Shown piece by piece: positions 8,469 through 22,719 of a DNA stretch of 56,447 nt. A program made the translations under genes and the position numbers. The notes beneath the pieces were generated by a model, which was not told where the DNA came from, did no database searches, and saw only the letters and a program-made list of their open reading frames with translations. The stretch spans positions 1-56,447 of the forward strand of contig JALCDX010000009.1 of the NCBI GenBank assembly GCA_022641965.1, read 5' to 3'. Each line of letters opens with the position of its first letter. The first letter of the stretch is position 1. This stretch comes from Lactobacillus sp. Its GTDB lineage: Bacteria; Bacillota; Bacilli; Lactobacillales; Lactobacillaceae.

Positions 8469-9911
8469 TTAATCCTCCAATCCAGCAGGTTTTTGCTGAT
8501 AAAACTTATTGCTGCGTTCAATAAAGTCAGCAGTTTGCAGAACATGGGCTTCGTCAAAACGTTGACCCATAATCTGAAAGCCGACTGGCAAGCCTTCGTC
8601 AGACAAACCAGCTGGGATGCTAGCTGCTGGCAACCCGGCCAAGTTGGCCGAAATAGTCAAAATGTCGTTGTTGTACATCTTAACTGGGTCTTGAATTTCT
8701 TCACCAATCTTAAAGGCTGGCGTCGTCGTCGTTGGCCCAACAATCACGTCATTGTTTTTAAAGATATTGTCAAAGTCGCGGCAAATCAAAGTTCTAACCC
8801 GTGAAGCCTGCATGAAGTAAGCATCGTAGTAGCCGGCAGACAAGGCAAATGACCCTAACATGATCCGGCGCTTAACTTCTTCGCCAAAGCCCTCAGAACG
8901 AGATTTCAAGTAAACATCCATCAGATTCTTGGTGTCTTTAGCCCGGAAGCCGTAGCGAATGCCATCGTAGCGTTGCAAGTTGGATGAAGCTTCACTAGAA
9001 GCAATCAAGTAGTAAGTTGGCACTACGTATTTAGTATATGGCAACGTCACTTCATTGATAATGGCACCAGCAGCCTTTAAAGCATCAATTTGCTTTTGAA
9101 CTGCTTGACGAACGTCGGCATCAACAGCGTCGCTCATATATTCTTTTGGCACAGCAACGCGCAGGCCCTTAACATCTTTGCCTAAAGCAGCAGTAAAGTC
9201 TGGCACTGGCCGCTCAGACACAGTGGCATCATGATCATCAGGACCAGCAATCACATTTAAGACTTCGGCTGAGTCCCGTACGCGCTTTGACAAAACGCCG
9301 ATTTGGTCAAGTGAAGAACCAAAAGCAATCAAGCCCCAACGAGAAACGCGGCCATAGGTTGGCTTAATGCCGAAAATACCGTTAAAAGCAGCTGGCTGCC
9401 GAATAGAACCACCAGTGTCGGAACCCAAAGCAGCAACAACTTGACCACTAGCAACAGCTGCAGCCGAACCACCGGAAGAGCCGCCTGGCACGTGGTTCAA
9501 TTCCCATGGGTTGCGAGTCAAGCCAAAGTATGAATGCTCAGTTGATGAACCCATCGCAAATTCGTCCATATTAGTTTTGCCAAAGATGGTTGCTTGCGCT
9601 TTGCGTAAACGCTGCACCACCGTAGCATCATAAACAGGCATAAAATTGTCCAAAATATGGCTGGCAGCAGTAGTCCGCAAGCCTTTAGTGACAATATTAT
9701 CTTTGACAGCGATCGGGATCCCAGCTAGCTTGTTGGCTTTAAAATCCAAATCAGTTTGCGGCTTAGCGTCCTTGTCAACTGTAATCCAAGCATTTAAATT
9801 TTTGTGTTCGTCAATTTGATCTAATGAAGCTTGCAGCAGTTCATCTGCCGAAACAGTACCTGCGGCTAACTTTTGATTCAATGAATCGATGTTCTCAGTT
9901 AAATAATCCAT
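8469..9911 (-). CDS. gatA: Aspartyl/glutamyl-tRNA amidotransferase subunit A
   Basis: A 480-residue amidase-signature enzyme that hydrolyses glutamine to supply ammonia to GatB. The catalytic Lys lies in [10 protein letters not shown], the glycine/serine-rich core is [14 protein letters not shown], and the nucleophilic Ser lies in [12 protein letters not shown]. The ATG overlaps the gatC stop as TAATG, so translation is coupled. Confidence 0.97.
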   Translation of the reverse strand: MDYLTENIDSLNQKLAAGTVSADELLQASLDQIDEHKNLNAWITVDKDAKPQTDLDFKANKLAGIPIAVKDNIVTKGLRTTAASHILDNFMPVYDATVVQRLRKAQATIFGKTNMDEFAMGSSTEHSYFGLTRNPWELNHVPGGSSGGSAAAVASGQVVAALGSDTGGSIRQPAAFNGIFGIKPTYGRVSRWGLIAFGSSLDQIGVLSKRVRDSAEVLNVIAGPDDHDATVSERPVPDFTAALGKDVKGLRVAVPKEYMSDAVDADVRQAVQKQIDALKAAGAIINEVTLPYTKYVVPTYYLIASSEASSNLQRYDGIRYGFRAKDTKNLMDVYLKSRSEGFGEEVKRRIMLGSFALSAGYYDAYFMQASRVRTLICRDFDNIFKNNDVIVGPTTTTPAFKIGEEIQDPVKMYNNDILTISANLAGLPAASIPAGLSDEGLPVGFQIMGQRFDEAHVLQTADFIERSNKFYQQKPAGLED

Positions 9912-10213
9912 TAGTCGTTATCATCCTTATCAATAATAACCGGTACTTTAATAAAGCCGTTGCTGCTGTCCGGAACGTTTTGCAGCATTTCGCTGCGGCT
10001 TTGCCATTTTTCAGGTTGATCTTCACGAAAGACTGTATCACGATCAACTACTTGCGTAGTTGCTGGCACGCCTTTAGTGTCAACTGCTTGCAGCTGGTTT
10101 GCCATATCAATAATTTCGCCCATTTGCTTGGTAAACTTGTCCAATTCTTTGTCATCAAATGATAAACGCGACAAAGTAGCAATGTGAGCAATATCTTCTC
10201 TTGTAAGTTTCAC
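9911..10213 (-). CDS. gatC: Aspartyl/glutamyl-tRNA amidotransferase subunit C
   Basis: A 100-residue GatC, the helical strap that stabilises GatA-GatB. The N-terminus [17 protein letters not shown] is typical. I choose the GTG start because AGGAGG lies seven bases upstream. Longer in-frame starts would place the protein inside camS and exceed the usual length of about 100 residues. The ribosome site overlaps the camS stop codon, and the gene end overlaps gatA (TAATG). Confidence 0.95.
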   Translation of the reverse strand: MKLTREDIAHIATLSRLSFDDKELDKFTKQMGEIIDMANQLQAVDTKGVPATTQVVDRDTVFREDQPEKWQSRSEMLQNVPDSSNGFIKVPVIIDKDDND

Positions 10214-10223
10214 TGCTAACCTC

Positions 10224-11368
10224 CTATTCGCCATTAAATACATGAACGTAGTAATTGTCTGATGGTGAGTTTTTGGCAATTACGGCCTGCACTTCATTGA
10301 CGGATGAAATTTTAATTTCAATCGCGACGTTGCTTGGCAGGTATTTGCGAGCCGCCGACAGCGCCAGCTTGGTAAAGCTTTGAATTTGCGCATAGCCATA
10401 AAATTGTGTAGTCACGGAAATATTTTCTTCAGTCAGCTTGCCATTTTCATAGCGGACATTAGCTGTGACGCCGCTGATATCTGGGAAATAATCCTGGATG
10501 GCACTCTTGAAATTGCTGAAGTCAGACTCATCATCACTGTTAATTGCTTTGGCATCATCAACAGTTGGCAAGGTCTGCGTCTTGTAATTAAGTGTTTTCC
10601 AATATCTTATTTTACTACTATTAGCACTAGCGATTCCATAGGCAAAATATGTCCCACCGGTTAAGGAATCTTGACCAGTTTTGCTGAACAAACCAATTAA
10701 AATTGGAATGCTGCGCAGCTTCTTGCGTTTACGCAAACGTTTGACAACTTTTTCAGCCGCTTCCTTGCCATATTTTTCCTGATCAGCCCGGCTGATTGTT
10801 GTATGGTACTGCGGCCCATCGGTTACCTTGTTGTAGTAATCAATGGAATTCATTGCAATGCCCAAGCTCATCCCGCCTAAATGATAATTTCTGCCTGAAC
10901 CTGTTAAAAAGTCCTGCTCTAAGATCTGTTCAACCCGGATTGGGTTGCGGGCAGTTGCGCTCTTCTTGTGATTATTAATCGGATTCAAACCAGTTTGGTC
11001 TTTTTTAGTTGACCGCGCCAGCCAGGACTCAACCGTACTTTCAGACAATTGCTGTCCTTCTTGGAAAACATAAGAATTCGCTGAGAATTGCCGCGTTGAC
11101 AAGTCGAGCAAGCCTTTTTCCAACGACCGGGTATCAATGTTGTTGTCGTTATTAGTCGCTGAAATGCCGTTGATCGGGCTCACTTGGTACTTGCCATTCT
11201 TCAGCAGCACGGTGTAGCCGCCTTTAGTAGTGGTGGTCGTTTGATATTTTTTCGCCTTTTTTTCAGTATTGGTGGCATTATTCGATAAATTGGAATTTTG
11301 CAAATTGCCACAACCCGTTGCTCCTAAGGCCAGCCCTAGCACGAGCAGCGCTGATAAAAATCGCTTCA

Positions 11369-11369
<1 letters not shown>
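10224..11369 (-). CDS. camS: CamS family sex pheromone lipoprotein
   Basis: A 381-residue exported lipoprotein. The signal peptide [20 protein letters not shown] ends with Cys20 in a lipobox (ATGC), so it should be lipidated and anchored outside the membrane. CamS homologues in staphylococci and enterococci yield pheromone peptides from the signal peptide; the function of the mature protein is unclear. It sits between ligA and gatC, as in other lactobacilli. Its ATG overlaps the ligA stop as TAATG. Confidence 0.92.
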
Positions 11370-15665
<4,296 letters not shown>

Positions 15666-15711
15666 CAAACCTGGCCCTTTCTTTAAAAAATTCAGCTTTT
15701 TTATTATAACA

Positions 15712-15747
15712 AAAACAAAACCGGGTTGACTGCCGTCAAACCGGTTC
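15712..15747 (-). terminator. Intrinsic terminator after the glucosaminidase gene
   Basis: On the minus strand a stem of about 12 bp (AACCGGTTTGAC with GTCAACCCGGTT) is followed by a T-rich stretch. A TATAAT at 15703-15708 (minus) directly after it is a likely -10 for pcrA. Confidence 0.8.
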
Positions 15748-16365
15748 TTAGTCATATTTTGTCAAATTAAATTGTTCAACTAGGCTGATCAGCTTGCTCG
15801 GGTAATTCGGATCAGTCGCGTAGCCATCTTGACACAAGGCTTTCGCCTGACTGCGCCAATCTTTAGCCTGCAAAACATGCTGGTATTGGTTAGGATTCCA
15901 AGTCGTTCCTTGCGCTAGCAGCCGGGCATGCGCCTGAATGGCCGCTTGATAAGAATCATAAATTTGAAACCGGCCAGAAATCGTTTTCCAGTGCCCATTG
16001 ACATATTCGCTTGTCGTCATCACCTTGCTGGTATTCGGATCAGTCCCTTTGACCCCAAAAAGATTGTTGTACAGCTTAGCTAAGGAACTTTGGCCATAAT
16101 TACTCTCTAAACAGGCTTGGGCAATCGTTACGCTTGGGTAAAGCCCATACGGTTTATCGGCTTTTTGAGCGAGCGGGGCGACAACTTTAATAAATTTTTC
16201 TTTGCTCTGCAAAGCAGCTTGTTTAGCTTCCTGTGCTTCTCGCAGCTGCTCTTGATTCAGTGCTTGCCGGCGGTAATACAAGCCACCTGCCAGCAGGACT
16301 AACAAACCAAAAGCAACTATGAAAACCCGCAGCAAGAGCAATTGATTTTGCTTGCGGCGAGGCAT
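15748..16365 (-). CDS. Membrane-anchored glucosaminidase (GH73)
   Basis: A 205-residue peptidoglycan hydrolase. A basic N-terminus and one transmembrane helix (about residues 10-29) are followed by a short coiled stretch and a GH73-type domain. The QACLESNYGQSSLA segment carries the catalytic glutamate, and NNLFGVKG and FQIYDSYQAA are family landmarks. It should cleave N-acetylglucosaminyl bonds in the wall while tethered to the membrane. It follows the ECF S-component gene with one base between them. Confidence 0.9.
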   Translation of the reverse strand: MPRRKQNQLLLLRVFIVAFGLLVLLAGGLYYRRQALNQEQLREAQEAKQAALQSKEKFIKVVAPLAQKADKPYGLYPSVTIAQACLESNYGQSSLAKLYNNLFGVKGTDPNTSKVMTTSEYVNGHWKTISGRFQIYDSYQAAIQAHARLLAQGTTWNPNQYQHVLQAKDWRSQAKALCQDGYATDPNYPSKLISLVEQFNLTKYD

Positions 16366-16366
16366 T

Positions 16367-16963
16367 TTATGAACCTACCTTAGCTAGAACGCGCCGCAGC
16401 GGCATCACAATTAATGGCGTTAAGACGCCGGTGAAAATCGCTTCCACGATGGCATTGCCGCCTAAGGCAATTAGCAGCATCACAATCAGCGGACTGCCAG
16501 CCGGCACATGGCCTAAATAATGAGCAAACCAGCTGGTTTTGCTCATAAACAGCAAACTAGTCAGTAAAATTACGCCCGCACTATTGACCAAAGACGCCGT
16601 TAAGCCGGCAGCAACCGGCTGCCACTTTTTATGAGGATTGGCAAAATATCCAGCGAGCCAGCCAGCAGCTAGTCGCGGCAAAATAGCAATCAACGGATTT
16701 TGGAAGAGCATTAGACTGACTGGATCAAAAGGCTGGGTATAGGCCACAATCAGACTGAGCACGCCCCAGGTCAAGCCCATTAAAGCGCCCATGCCTGGAC
16801 CAAATAAACTCGCGCAAACAGCTACAGTCAGCGGAATCGTAGTAACTGACGGCAGGGCCGGAATAATACGCAAGTAGCCAACATTAGGAATAAAAGTCTG
16901 CACAATCAGCAAAGCAATAAATATTGCAATGGTTGTCAAACGAAAGGTTTTGTTAGCAGGCAT
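16367..16963 (-). CDS. ECF transporter S component, substrate uncertain
   Basis: A 198-residue hydrophobic protein with about six helices, typical of substrate-binding S components that share an EcfA/EcfT module. The PALPSVTTIPLTVAV and GPGMGALMGLTWGVLSLI segments resemble S components annotated as pantothenate-type (PanT). No riboswitch precedes it, so the vitamin cannot be read from context. The energising EcfA/EcfT genes are not in this window. Confidence 0.75.
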   Translation of the reverse strand: MPANKTFRLTTIAIFIALLIVQTFIPNVGYLRIIPALPSVTTIPLTVAVCASLFGPGMGALMGLTWGVLSLIVAYTQPFDPVSLMLFQNPLIAILPRLAAGWLAGYFANPHKKWQPVAAGLTASLVNSAGVILLTSLLFMSKTSWFAHYLGHVPAGSPLIVMLLIALGGNAIVEAIFTGVLTPLIVMPLRRVLAKVGS

Positions 16964-16997
16964 AGCAGCCTCCTTTCAAACAGCTTAAAGCAATGAA

Positions 16998-17022
16998 TAA
17001 AAAAAGCCGCTTTGCAGCGACT
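16998..17022 (-). terminator. Intrinsic terminator after tRNA-Leu
   Basis: A 7-bp stem (AGTCGCT with AGCGGCT, one G-T pair) followed by seven Ts on the minus strand. Confidence 0.8.
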
Positions 17023-17030
17023 TATTGAAA

Positions 17031-17116
17031 TGCGGGTGAAAAGACTCGAACTTTCACGATCTAAAAGCGATCACAAGATCCTTAGTCTTGCGCGTCTACC
17101 ATTCCGCCACACCCGC
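17031..17116 (-). tRNA. tRNA-Leu(AAG)
   Basis: An 86-nt class II tRNA with a 7-bp acceptor stem GCGGGTG/CACCCGC and discriminator A. The long variable arm (GATCGC..., closed by GCGATC-like pairing) is typical of tRNA-Leu. The anticodon stem CAAGA/TCTTG encloses the loop CTAAGGA, giving anticodon AAG. CCA is not encoded. A34 is unusual in bacteria outside tRNA-Arg(ACG). Confidence 0.92.
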
Positions 17117-17144
17117 AGTACCTAATTATCTTAGCAAATCTTGC

Positions 17145-17606
17145 TTAATTAGGCAACTTTTTCAACAGGGCCAACTGGCCCCGGCAGCGGCCGCAACGGT
17201 ATCGTCGCAAATTCATTTTTCTGACGCGCGGATAAGTTTGTCCGCATTGTTTGCAAATGTATAAATAGTGGCGCCGTCGCCGCTGGCTTAAACCAATATC
17301 CGGCGCATAGCGGCTGCCGCCAACTTGAGTTAGCAGTAGCTGAAAATCGCGATCACAATGCCGGTAGCCGCGACCCAGCAAATGCAAGTGATAATGAACC
17401 AACTCGTGCTTGATAATGCCCGGCAGGAATTGCTGCGTTTGCGGTGTCAGAAAATGAGCATTGATTTCGATGCGATGATCGGTCAGAAAGTAGCGCCCGC
17501 CAGTCGTTCTCAGCCGATTGTTAATAACTGCCCGGCCTGTAAACGGCCGCTTAAAACTAGTTAAGGAAATCCGTTCAATTAGGGCTTGCAGCTGCGGCTG
17601 CGTCAT
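17145..17606 (-). CDS. SprT-like zinc metalloprotein
   Basis: A 153-residue protein like B. subtilis YdcK. A zinc metallopeptidase motif HELVH lies at residues 67-71, with RLRTTGGRY and IEIN upstream. A C-terminal zinc ribbon has two CxxC pairs (CKQCG and CGRC). I start at the ATG overlapping the ATPase stop (TAATG), a coupling used three other times in this window. An upstream ATG would add ten residues but has only a weak ribosome site. The substrate is unknown. Confidence 0.83.
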   Translation of the reverse strand: MTQPQLQALIERISLTSFKRPFTGRAVINNRLRTTGGRYFLTDHRIEINAHFLTPQTQQFLPGIIKHELVHYHLHLLGRGYRHCDRDFQLLLTQVGGSRYAPDIGLSQRRRRHYLYICKQCGQTYPRVRKMNLRRYRCGRCRGQLALLKKLPN

Positions 17607-20278
17607 TAATTGTTGGTTTTGAGCCTGCGCTGACATAATTTCACCAGCTCAACTACTACCACCAGCAGGACGCCGCTAGCTAGCACAATCAGCCATTGCA
17701 GCAAATTAAGCTCAGTGACGTCAAATAAATTAGTCAAAAATGGCAACTCTACGCTCGCCATAACTAAAGGCGAAATCACGATCGCCACATTAAACCAATG
17801 ATTCTTAAACCAACCAACTTGCCAGATCGATTCATGCACGCTCTTAGAGTTGAAAGCGTGGAAGAGCTGAATCAAACCTAACGATAAGAAGGCCATTGTT
17901 AATGCATCACCGTGCTGCAGCAAGCGGCTAGCATGCGGGCTCGTCGCTAAACCGATCGCGTAAGTCCCCAATACGAGCACGCTTTCCAAAATGCCTTGGT
18001 AGATGATGGAACCAGCTACGCCGCCAGAGAAGAAGTTGGATTGACGTCCCCGCGGACGGTGATGCATGATGCTCTTTTGAACTGGCTCAACTCCCAAAGC
18101 AATCGCTGGCAGAGTATCCGTTACCAAATTGATCCACAGCAGCTGCACAGGAGCCAAAATATCCCAGCCAAAAATTGTCATAAGAAAGACGGTTAATACT
18201 TCCCCAACGTTGCAGCTCATCAAATAAAGTAGGGCCTTTTGAATATTGGCAAAGACTTGCCGGCCTTCACGTACAGCCCGGACAATTGTAGCAAAATTAT
18301 CGTCGGCCAAGATCATGTCGCTGGCACTCTTAGATACTTCTGTACCGGTGATGCCCATGCCGACCCCAATGTCAGCCTGTTTCAAACTAGGGGCATCATT
18401 AACGCCATCGCCGGTCATAGCCACAATTTTACCCTTATCTTGCCAAGCTTTGACAATGCGAACTTTGTGTTCAGGGGAAACTCGGGCATAGACCGAATAG
18501 TCGCCAATATGCTTTTCTAAATAGCGGTCAGACAGCTCGTCCAATTCGGCACCGGTAATGACGCTGTCTTCATCACCTTGATCGATGATCCCCAGCCGTT
18601 CCGCAATTGCTTGCGCTGTCGTTGGGTGGTCGCCAGTGATCATAATCGTCCGAATGCCGGCTTGCTTAGCTTCCGCAATCGCGGCTTTAGCTTCTGGCCG
18701 TTCTGGATCGATCATGCCGACCAGCCCAGCAAAGACCAAGTCTTGCTCAACATTATCCGTCGTCGGATCATCATAAGGCTGGTCGATAATCTTATAGGCC
18801 AGGCCCAAAACCCGCAGGGCCTGTTTAGCCATGTCCTGATTAGCCAGCAGAATATCCTGCTTTTGTTCAGTTGACATTGGTTCAACTTTGCCATTGATTG
18901 CAACCCTAGTTGCCCGCTTAAGCAGCATGTCTGGCGCACCTTTGACTGCAACAAAATACTGCTTGTTTTTATACATGTTGACCGTGCTCATCAGCTTACG
19001 GTCGGAATCAAAAGCAACTTCCTGCAAGCGCTTGTCGCGGCGCAGCAAATCTTGAACTTCAATATTCTGGTCAAAAGCAAATTGAATTAGGGCTGTTTCC
19101 GTTGGGTCGCCCAGCAAACTGCCGCCAGCTTGTATTTTGGTATCGTTAGCCAAAATCATAGCCAGCATCGCTGGGTTGTCCTCGTCAAAATCAGCACTCT
19201 GATCATACAGCTGACCGTTGTAGAAAACTTTCTCAACCGTCATCTTGTTCTGGGTCAATGTCCCAGTTTTGTCAGAGGCAATAATATCTGTAGCCCCTAG
19301 AGTTTCAACAGCTGGCAGCTTGCGGACAATTGCTTTTTGCTTAGCCAGCCGCTGCGTTCCCAAAGCCAAGATGATCGTCACAATTGCCGGCAAGCCTTCT
19401 GGAATAGCCGCCACCGCTAATGAAACGGCGGTCAGGAACATATTGAGCAGCAGCTTGTCCATTGGTTGATTTTGCGGGTTGAACCAAACACCAACTGCAA
19501 AGACCAGCACACAAACGCCTAAGACCAAGAAAGTCAAAATCTTGCCTAAATGGTTTAAATTGGCTTTCAGCGGGGTCATCGTCTCATCCGTGTTGTTAAG
19601 CATTTTGGCAATTTGCCCAACCCGGGTCTGCATCCCTGTCCGGACGACAATACCTTCGCCTCGTCCGTAGGTCACGTTGGTGCCTGAAAAAGCCATATTG
19701 ATCCGGTCGCCTAGGGCGACTTGGTTCTGCTGCAAGACTTCATTGGTTTTATCAATAGGCAAAGATTCACCGGTTAAAGCGGATTCTTCAATTTTTAAAT
19801 TGTGAGCCCGAATAAGCCGTAAATCCGCTGGAACGACGTCACCAGCTTCCAGGAGTACGACATCGCCTTTAACAATATCAGGGCTTTCAACCTCAATAAT
19901 TGCTCCATCGCGGCGGACCCGTGCTTGCGGAGTAGCCATTTCCTGAAGGGAAGCAATTGCTTGTTCCGACCGGGCTTCTTGGAAGAGTCCTAAGGCAGCG
20001 TTCAAAATGACAACTACTAAAATAATAGCTGCGTCAGTCCACTCGCCTGCTACAAAGCCAGCTGCTAAGGCGGCGACAATCAGAACGATGATCATTAAGT
20101 CCTTGAACTGGTCAAAAAACTTCATGATCCAGCTGCGCTGCTGTTTGGCTTGCAATTCATTAGGTCCGTCAGCTGCCAAGCGTTTGGCCGCTTCTGCTTC
20201 AGACAATCCTTGCTTGCTAGTCTGCAACTCTTGCTCTAAGTCGGTAATTGTTTGATTGTAGTATTTTTTATCAGTCAA
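17606..20278 (-). CDS. Calcium-type cation-transporting P-type ATPase
   Basis: An 890-residue P2-type ATPase, close to bacterial SERCA-like calcium pumps. It has the TGES actuator loop, the AIPEGLPAIVTI transmembrane motif, the phosphorylation site DKTGTLTQNK, and TGDGVNDAPSLKQADIG. About ten membrane helices are visible. The N-terminal cation_ATPase_N domain starts shortly after the start. The initiation codon is TTG, with AGGAG six bases upstream. It follows nadE by 15 bases, so it is probably cotranscribed with NAD salvage. Ca2+ over Mn2+ is inferred from overall similarity. Confidence 0.93.
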   Translation of the reverse strand: MTDKKYYNQTITDLEQELQTSKQGLSEAEAAKRLAADGPNELQAKQQRSWIMKFFDQFKDLMIIVLIVAALAAGFVAGEWTDAAIILVVVILNAALGLFQEARSEQAIASLQEMATPQARVRRDGAIIEVESPDIVKGDVVLLEAGDVVPADLRLIRAHNLKIEESALTGESLPIDKTNEVLQQNQVALGDRINMAFSGTNVTYGRGEGIVVRTGMQTRVGQIAKMLNNTDETMTPLKANLNHLGKILTFLVLGVCVLVFAVGVWFNPQNQPMDKLLLNMFLTAVSLAVAAIPEGLPAIVTIILALGTQRLAKQKAIVRKLPAVETLGATDIIASDKTGTLTQNKMTVEKVFYNGQLYDQSADFDEDNPAMLAMILANDTKIQAGGSLLGDPTETALIQFAFDQNIEVQDLLRRDKRLQEVAFDSDRKLMSTVNMYKNKQYFVAVKGAPDMLLKRATRVAINGKVEPMSTEQKQDILLANQDMAKQALRVLGLAYKIIDQPYDDPTTDNVEQDLVFAGLVGMIDPERPEAKAAIAEAKQAGIRTIMITGDHPTTAQAIAERLGIIDQGDEDSVITGAELDELSDRYLEKHIGDYSVYARVSPEHKVRIVKAWQDKGKIVAMTGDGVNDAPSLKQADIGVGMGITGTEVSKSASDMILADDNFATIVRAVREGRQVFANIQKALLYLMSCNVGEVLTVFLMTIFGWDILAPVQLLWINLVTDTLPAIALGVEPVQKSIMHHRPRGRQSNFFSGGVAGSIIYQGILESVLVLGTYAIGLATSPHASRLLQHGDALTMAFLSLGLIQLFHAFNSKSVHESIWQVGWFKNHWFNVAIVISPLVMASVELPFLTNLFDVTELNLLQWLIVLASGVLLVVVVELVKLCQRRLKTNN

Positions 20279-20293
20279 TTGCTGCTCCTGGTA

Positions 20294-21127
20294 TTAGTTG
20301 TGCTTGTAGAAATCGTCAAAAACCGTAATCGGCAAATGACGCTTGTGCCGGCTCTTCATCCATAAAGATTCGATGCGTTCAGCGGCTTGCTCGGAGACTT
20401 CCTTGCCTTCAAGGTAATCATCAATGTCTTGGTACTTCACGCCCAAGGCTACTTCATCAGGCAGGTCTGGCTTTTCTTCTTCCAAATCAGCCGTAGGTGC
20501 CTTCAGATACAGATGCTCTGGACAGCCCAGCTCTTTCAGCATGGCTTTTCCTTGCCGCTTATCCAAACGGAATAGCGGTGTAACATCAGCAGCACCATCC
20601 CCAAATTTGGTAAAGAAGCCGCAGAAGTTTTCAGCCGCGTGATCAGTTCCAACCACCGCGCCCTTATTTTGACCGGCAATTGCATATTGCACGACCATGC
20701 GCTGACGAGCTTTAATATTGCCTTTGTTAAAATCGCTAATTTTTAGACCAGTTGCCTCAACAGCAGCAACCATGGCATCAACTGGCTGCTTAATGTTAAC
20801 AATTAAATCTTGATCTGGCTGCTGAAAAGCAACCGCATCTGAAGCATCGCTGGCATCAGCTTGCACGCCATAAGGCAGACGCACGGCGATATATTGATAG
20901 CTGTCATCGCCAGTTTCTTGCCGCATTTCTTGCATCGCCATCGCTGTTAATTTACCAGCTAAAGTTGAATCTTGGCCGCCTGAAATGCCTAAGACATAAG
21001 TCTTTAAAAATGGATTAGCCTTGAGATAGCCTTTTAAAAAGTCAATTGACCGTCTAATTTCTTGCTTGGGGTCAATTTCTGGCAAAACGTGTTCATAAGC
21101 AATAATTTCTTTTTGTAAAGTTCGCAT
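20294..21127 (-). CDS. nadE: NAD synthetase, ammonia-dependent
   Basis: A 277-residue NadE that amidates nicotinate adenine dinucleotide with ATP and ammonia. The PP-loop SGGQDS is at residues 49-54, and [24 protein letters not shown] and [17 protein letters not shown] segments mark the active site. No glutaminase domain is present. The ATG overlaps the pncB stop as TAATG, linking the last and first salvage steps. Confidence 0.97.
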   Translation of the reverse strand: MRTLQKEIIAYEHVLPEIDPKQEIRRSIDFLKGYLKANPFLKTYVLGISGGQDSTLAGKLTAMAMQEMRQETGDDSYQYIAVRLPYGVQADASDASDAVAFQQPDQDLIVNIKQPVDAMVAAVEATGLKISDFNKGNIKARQRMVVQYAIAGQNKGAVVGTDHAAENFCGFFTKFGDGAADVTPLFRLDKRQGKAMLKELGCPEHLYLKAPTADLEEEKPDLPDEVALGVKYQDIDDYLEGKEVSEQAAERIESLWMKSRHKRHLPITVFDDFYKHN

Positions 21128-22602
21128 TATAATTCCCTCTCTCTGATCCGAGCGCGAATGCTATGAATCAAATTCAGCTTGTGGTCATACAGCCGCTGCG
21201 ACATATCGACCGGATATTCTTGCGGATTTAGGCTGCGTTTATACTCATCCCACAAGCCGTCTAAATTTTTAGCCGCTAAGGCTTTAATGTCTTGCACGCT
21301 TGGTTCCTGCAAGACTTGTTTACCTTCGACAAAGACATCTTGCAAAAGCGGGCGAGCAGTATAATTGGTCACAACTTTGTTGATGTAAGTATATTGCGGG
21401 TGGAACATGTACAAGGCATCAAATTTGCGCGGATCTTCGCCAGCCAGTGAAATCCAATCGCCTTCATTTTTCTTAGCAGAATTGGCAGAAATGCGCCAAA
21501 CCTGCTTTTTGCCTGGCGTTGAAACCTTAGCCGCATTTGATGAAATTTTCAGCGTATCCTGCATTTGACCATTGCGGTCTGCAATGGAAACCAGTTTGTA
21601 AACAGCACCTAAAGCCGGCTGATCAAACGCCGTGATCAATTTAGTTCCTACGCCCCAAGCATCGATTTTGGCATCCTGCATCTTTAAGTTCAGAATGGTT
21701 TTTTCATCCAGATCATTGGAAGCAAAAATTTTGACGTCTGGGAAGCCAGCATCATCTAATTGTTTGCGGACTTTTTTAGAAATATAGGCCATGTCGCCAG
21801 AATCAATCCGTACGCCAACAAAATTGATCCGGTCGCCCATTTCCCGTGCCACTTTAATGGCATTCGGAACACCGCTGTGCAACGTGTCATAAGTATCGAC
21901 CAAGAAAACACAGTTGTGGTGAGTTTCTGCATAAGCTTTAAAAGCTTGATATTCGCTGCCAAAAGCTTCAACCAAGGAATGAGCATGCGTGCCAGAAATT
22001 GGAATGTTGAACAATTTGCCAGCGCGGACATTGCTCGTGGAATCAAAGCCGCCAATATAAGCAGCGCGGGTGCCCCAAATAGCTGCATCAGCTTCTTGTG
22101 CACGCCGCGAACCAAATTCCATTAATGTGCCATGTTTGCCAACAGCCAGCTTGATCCGAGCAGCTTTAGTGGCAACCAAAATTTGAAAATTAATGATATT
22201 CAGCAAGGCTGTTTCAACTAATTGGCACTGTGCTAATGGCCCTTCAATTTGGACAACTGGCTCATGAGCAAAAACCAATTCGCCTTCTTGCATGGAGCGG
22301 ACAGTCAGTTCCAGCTTAAAATGCCGCAAATAGTCGATAAAGTCATCATCATAGCCCTCTTGTGCTTGCAGGTACTGCAAGTCGCTTTCTTTAAAGCGCA
22401 AATGATTGAGGTACATAATGAAGTGGCTCAGCCCGGCAAAGAGGGCAAAACCGTTGCCAAATGGCTCTTGTCTGAAAAAGGCTTCAAAAACGGCGTGACG
22501 GTCGGCCATGCCCTTTTTGAAGTAAGTGTACATCATGTTAATTTCATACAAATCTGTATGCAGGATTAGGGAATCATCCGGATCCAATTCTGGGTAAAAC
22601 AT
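21127..22602 (-). CDS. pncB: Nicotinate phosphoribosyltransferase
   Basis: A 491-residue enzyme that makes nicotinate mononucleotide, the entry point of NAD salvage. Motifs include [15 protein letters not shown] near the start, [24 protein letters not shown] and [14 protein letters not shown] with the active-site histidine. The start is the ATG after AGAGGAG; an upstream codon five residues earlier lacks spacing. It heads the pncB-nadE-ATPase-sprT operon and is driven from a duplicated promoter segment. Confidence 0.96.
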   Translation of the reverse strand: MFYPELDPDDSLILHTDLYEINMMYTYFKKGMADRHAVFEAFFRQEPFGNGFALFAGLSHFIMYLNHLRFKESDLQYLQAQEGYDDDFIDYLRHFKLELTVRSMQEGELVFAHEPVVQIEGPLAQCQLVETALLNIINFQILVATKAARIKLAVGKHGTLMEFGSRRAQEADAAIWGTRAAYIGGFDSTSNVRAGKLFNIPISGTHAHSLVEAFGSEYQAFKAYAETHHNCVFLVDTYDTLHSGVPNAIKVAREMGDRINFVGVRIDSGDMAYISKKVRKQLDDAGFPDVKIFASNDLDEKTILNLKMQDAKIDAWGVGTKLITAFDQPALGAVYKLVSIADRNGQMQDTLKISSNAAKVSTPGKKQVWRISANSAKKNEGDWISLAGEDPRKFDALYMFHPQYTYINKVVTNYTARPLLQDVFVEGKQVLQEPSVQDIKALAAKNLDGLWDEYKRSLNPQEYPVDMSQRLYDHKLNLIHSIRARIREREL

Positions 22603-22631
22603 GGTTGCTCCTCTCAAAAAAACTCTTCCCT

Positions 22632-22689
22632 ATATTATACTTAAAAACTACTAAAAACAAATATTATACTTAAAAACTACTAAAAACAA
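22632..22689 (-). repeat. 29-bp perfect tandem duplication carrying the pncB promoter -10
   Basis: Positions 22632-22660 and 22661-22689 are identical. Each copy has, on the minus strand, TATAAT preceded by a TTGTTT at a 15-base spacing. This yields two stacked promoter-like copies upstream of pncB. Confidence 0.9.
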
Positions 22690-22716
22690 AAAAGCACGCT
22701 ACTTGTTGCAGCATGC
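22688..22716 (-). terminator. Intrinsic terminator after the GT32 gene
   Basis: A 7-bp stem GCATGCT/AGCGTGC with one G-T pair, then TTTTTT on the minus strand. Confidence 0.8.
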
Positions 22717-22719
22717 CGA

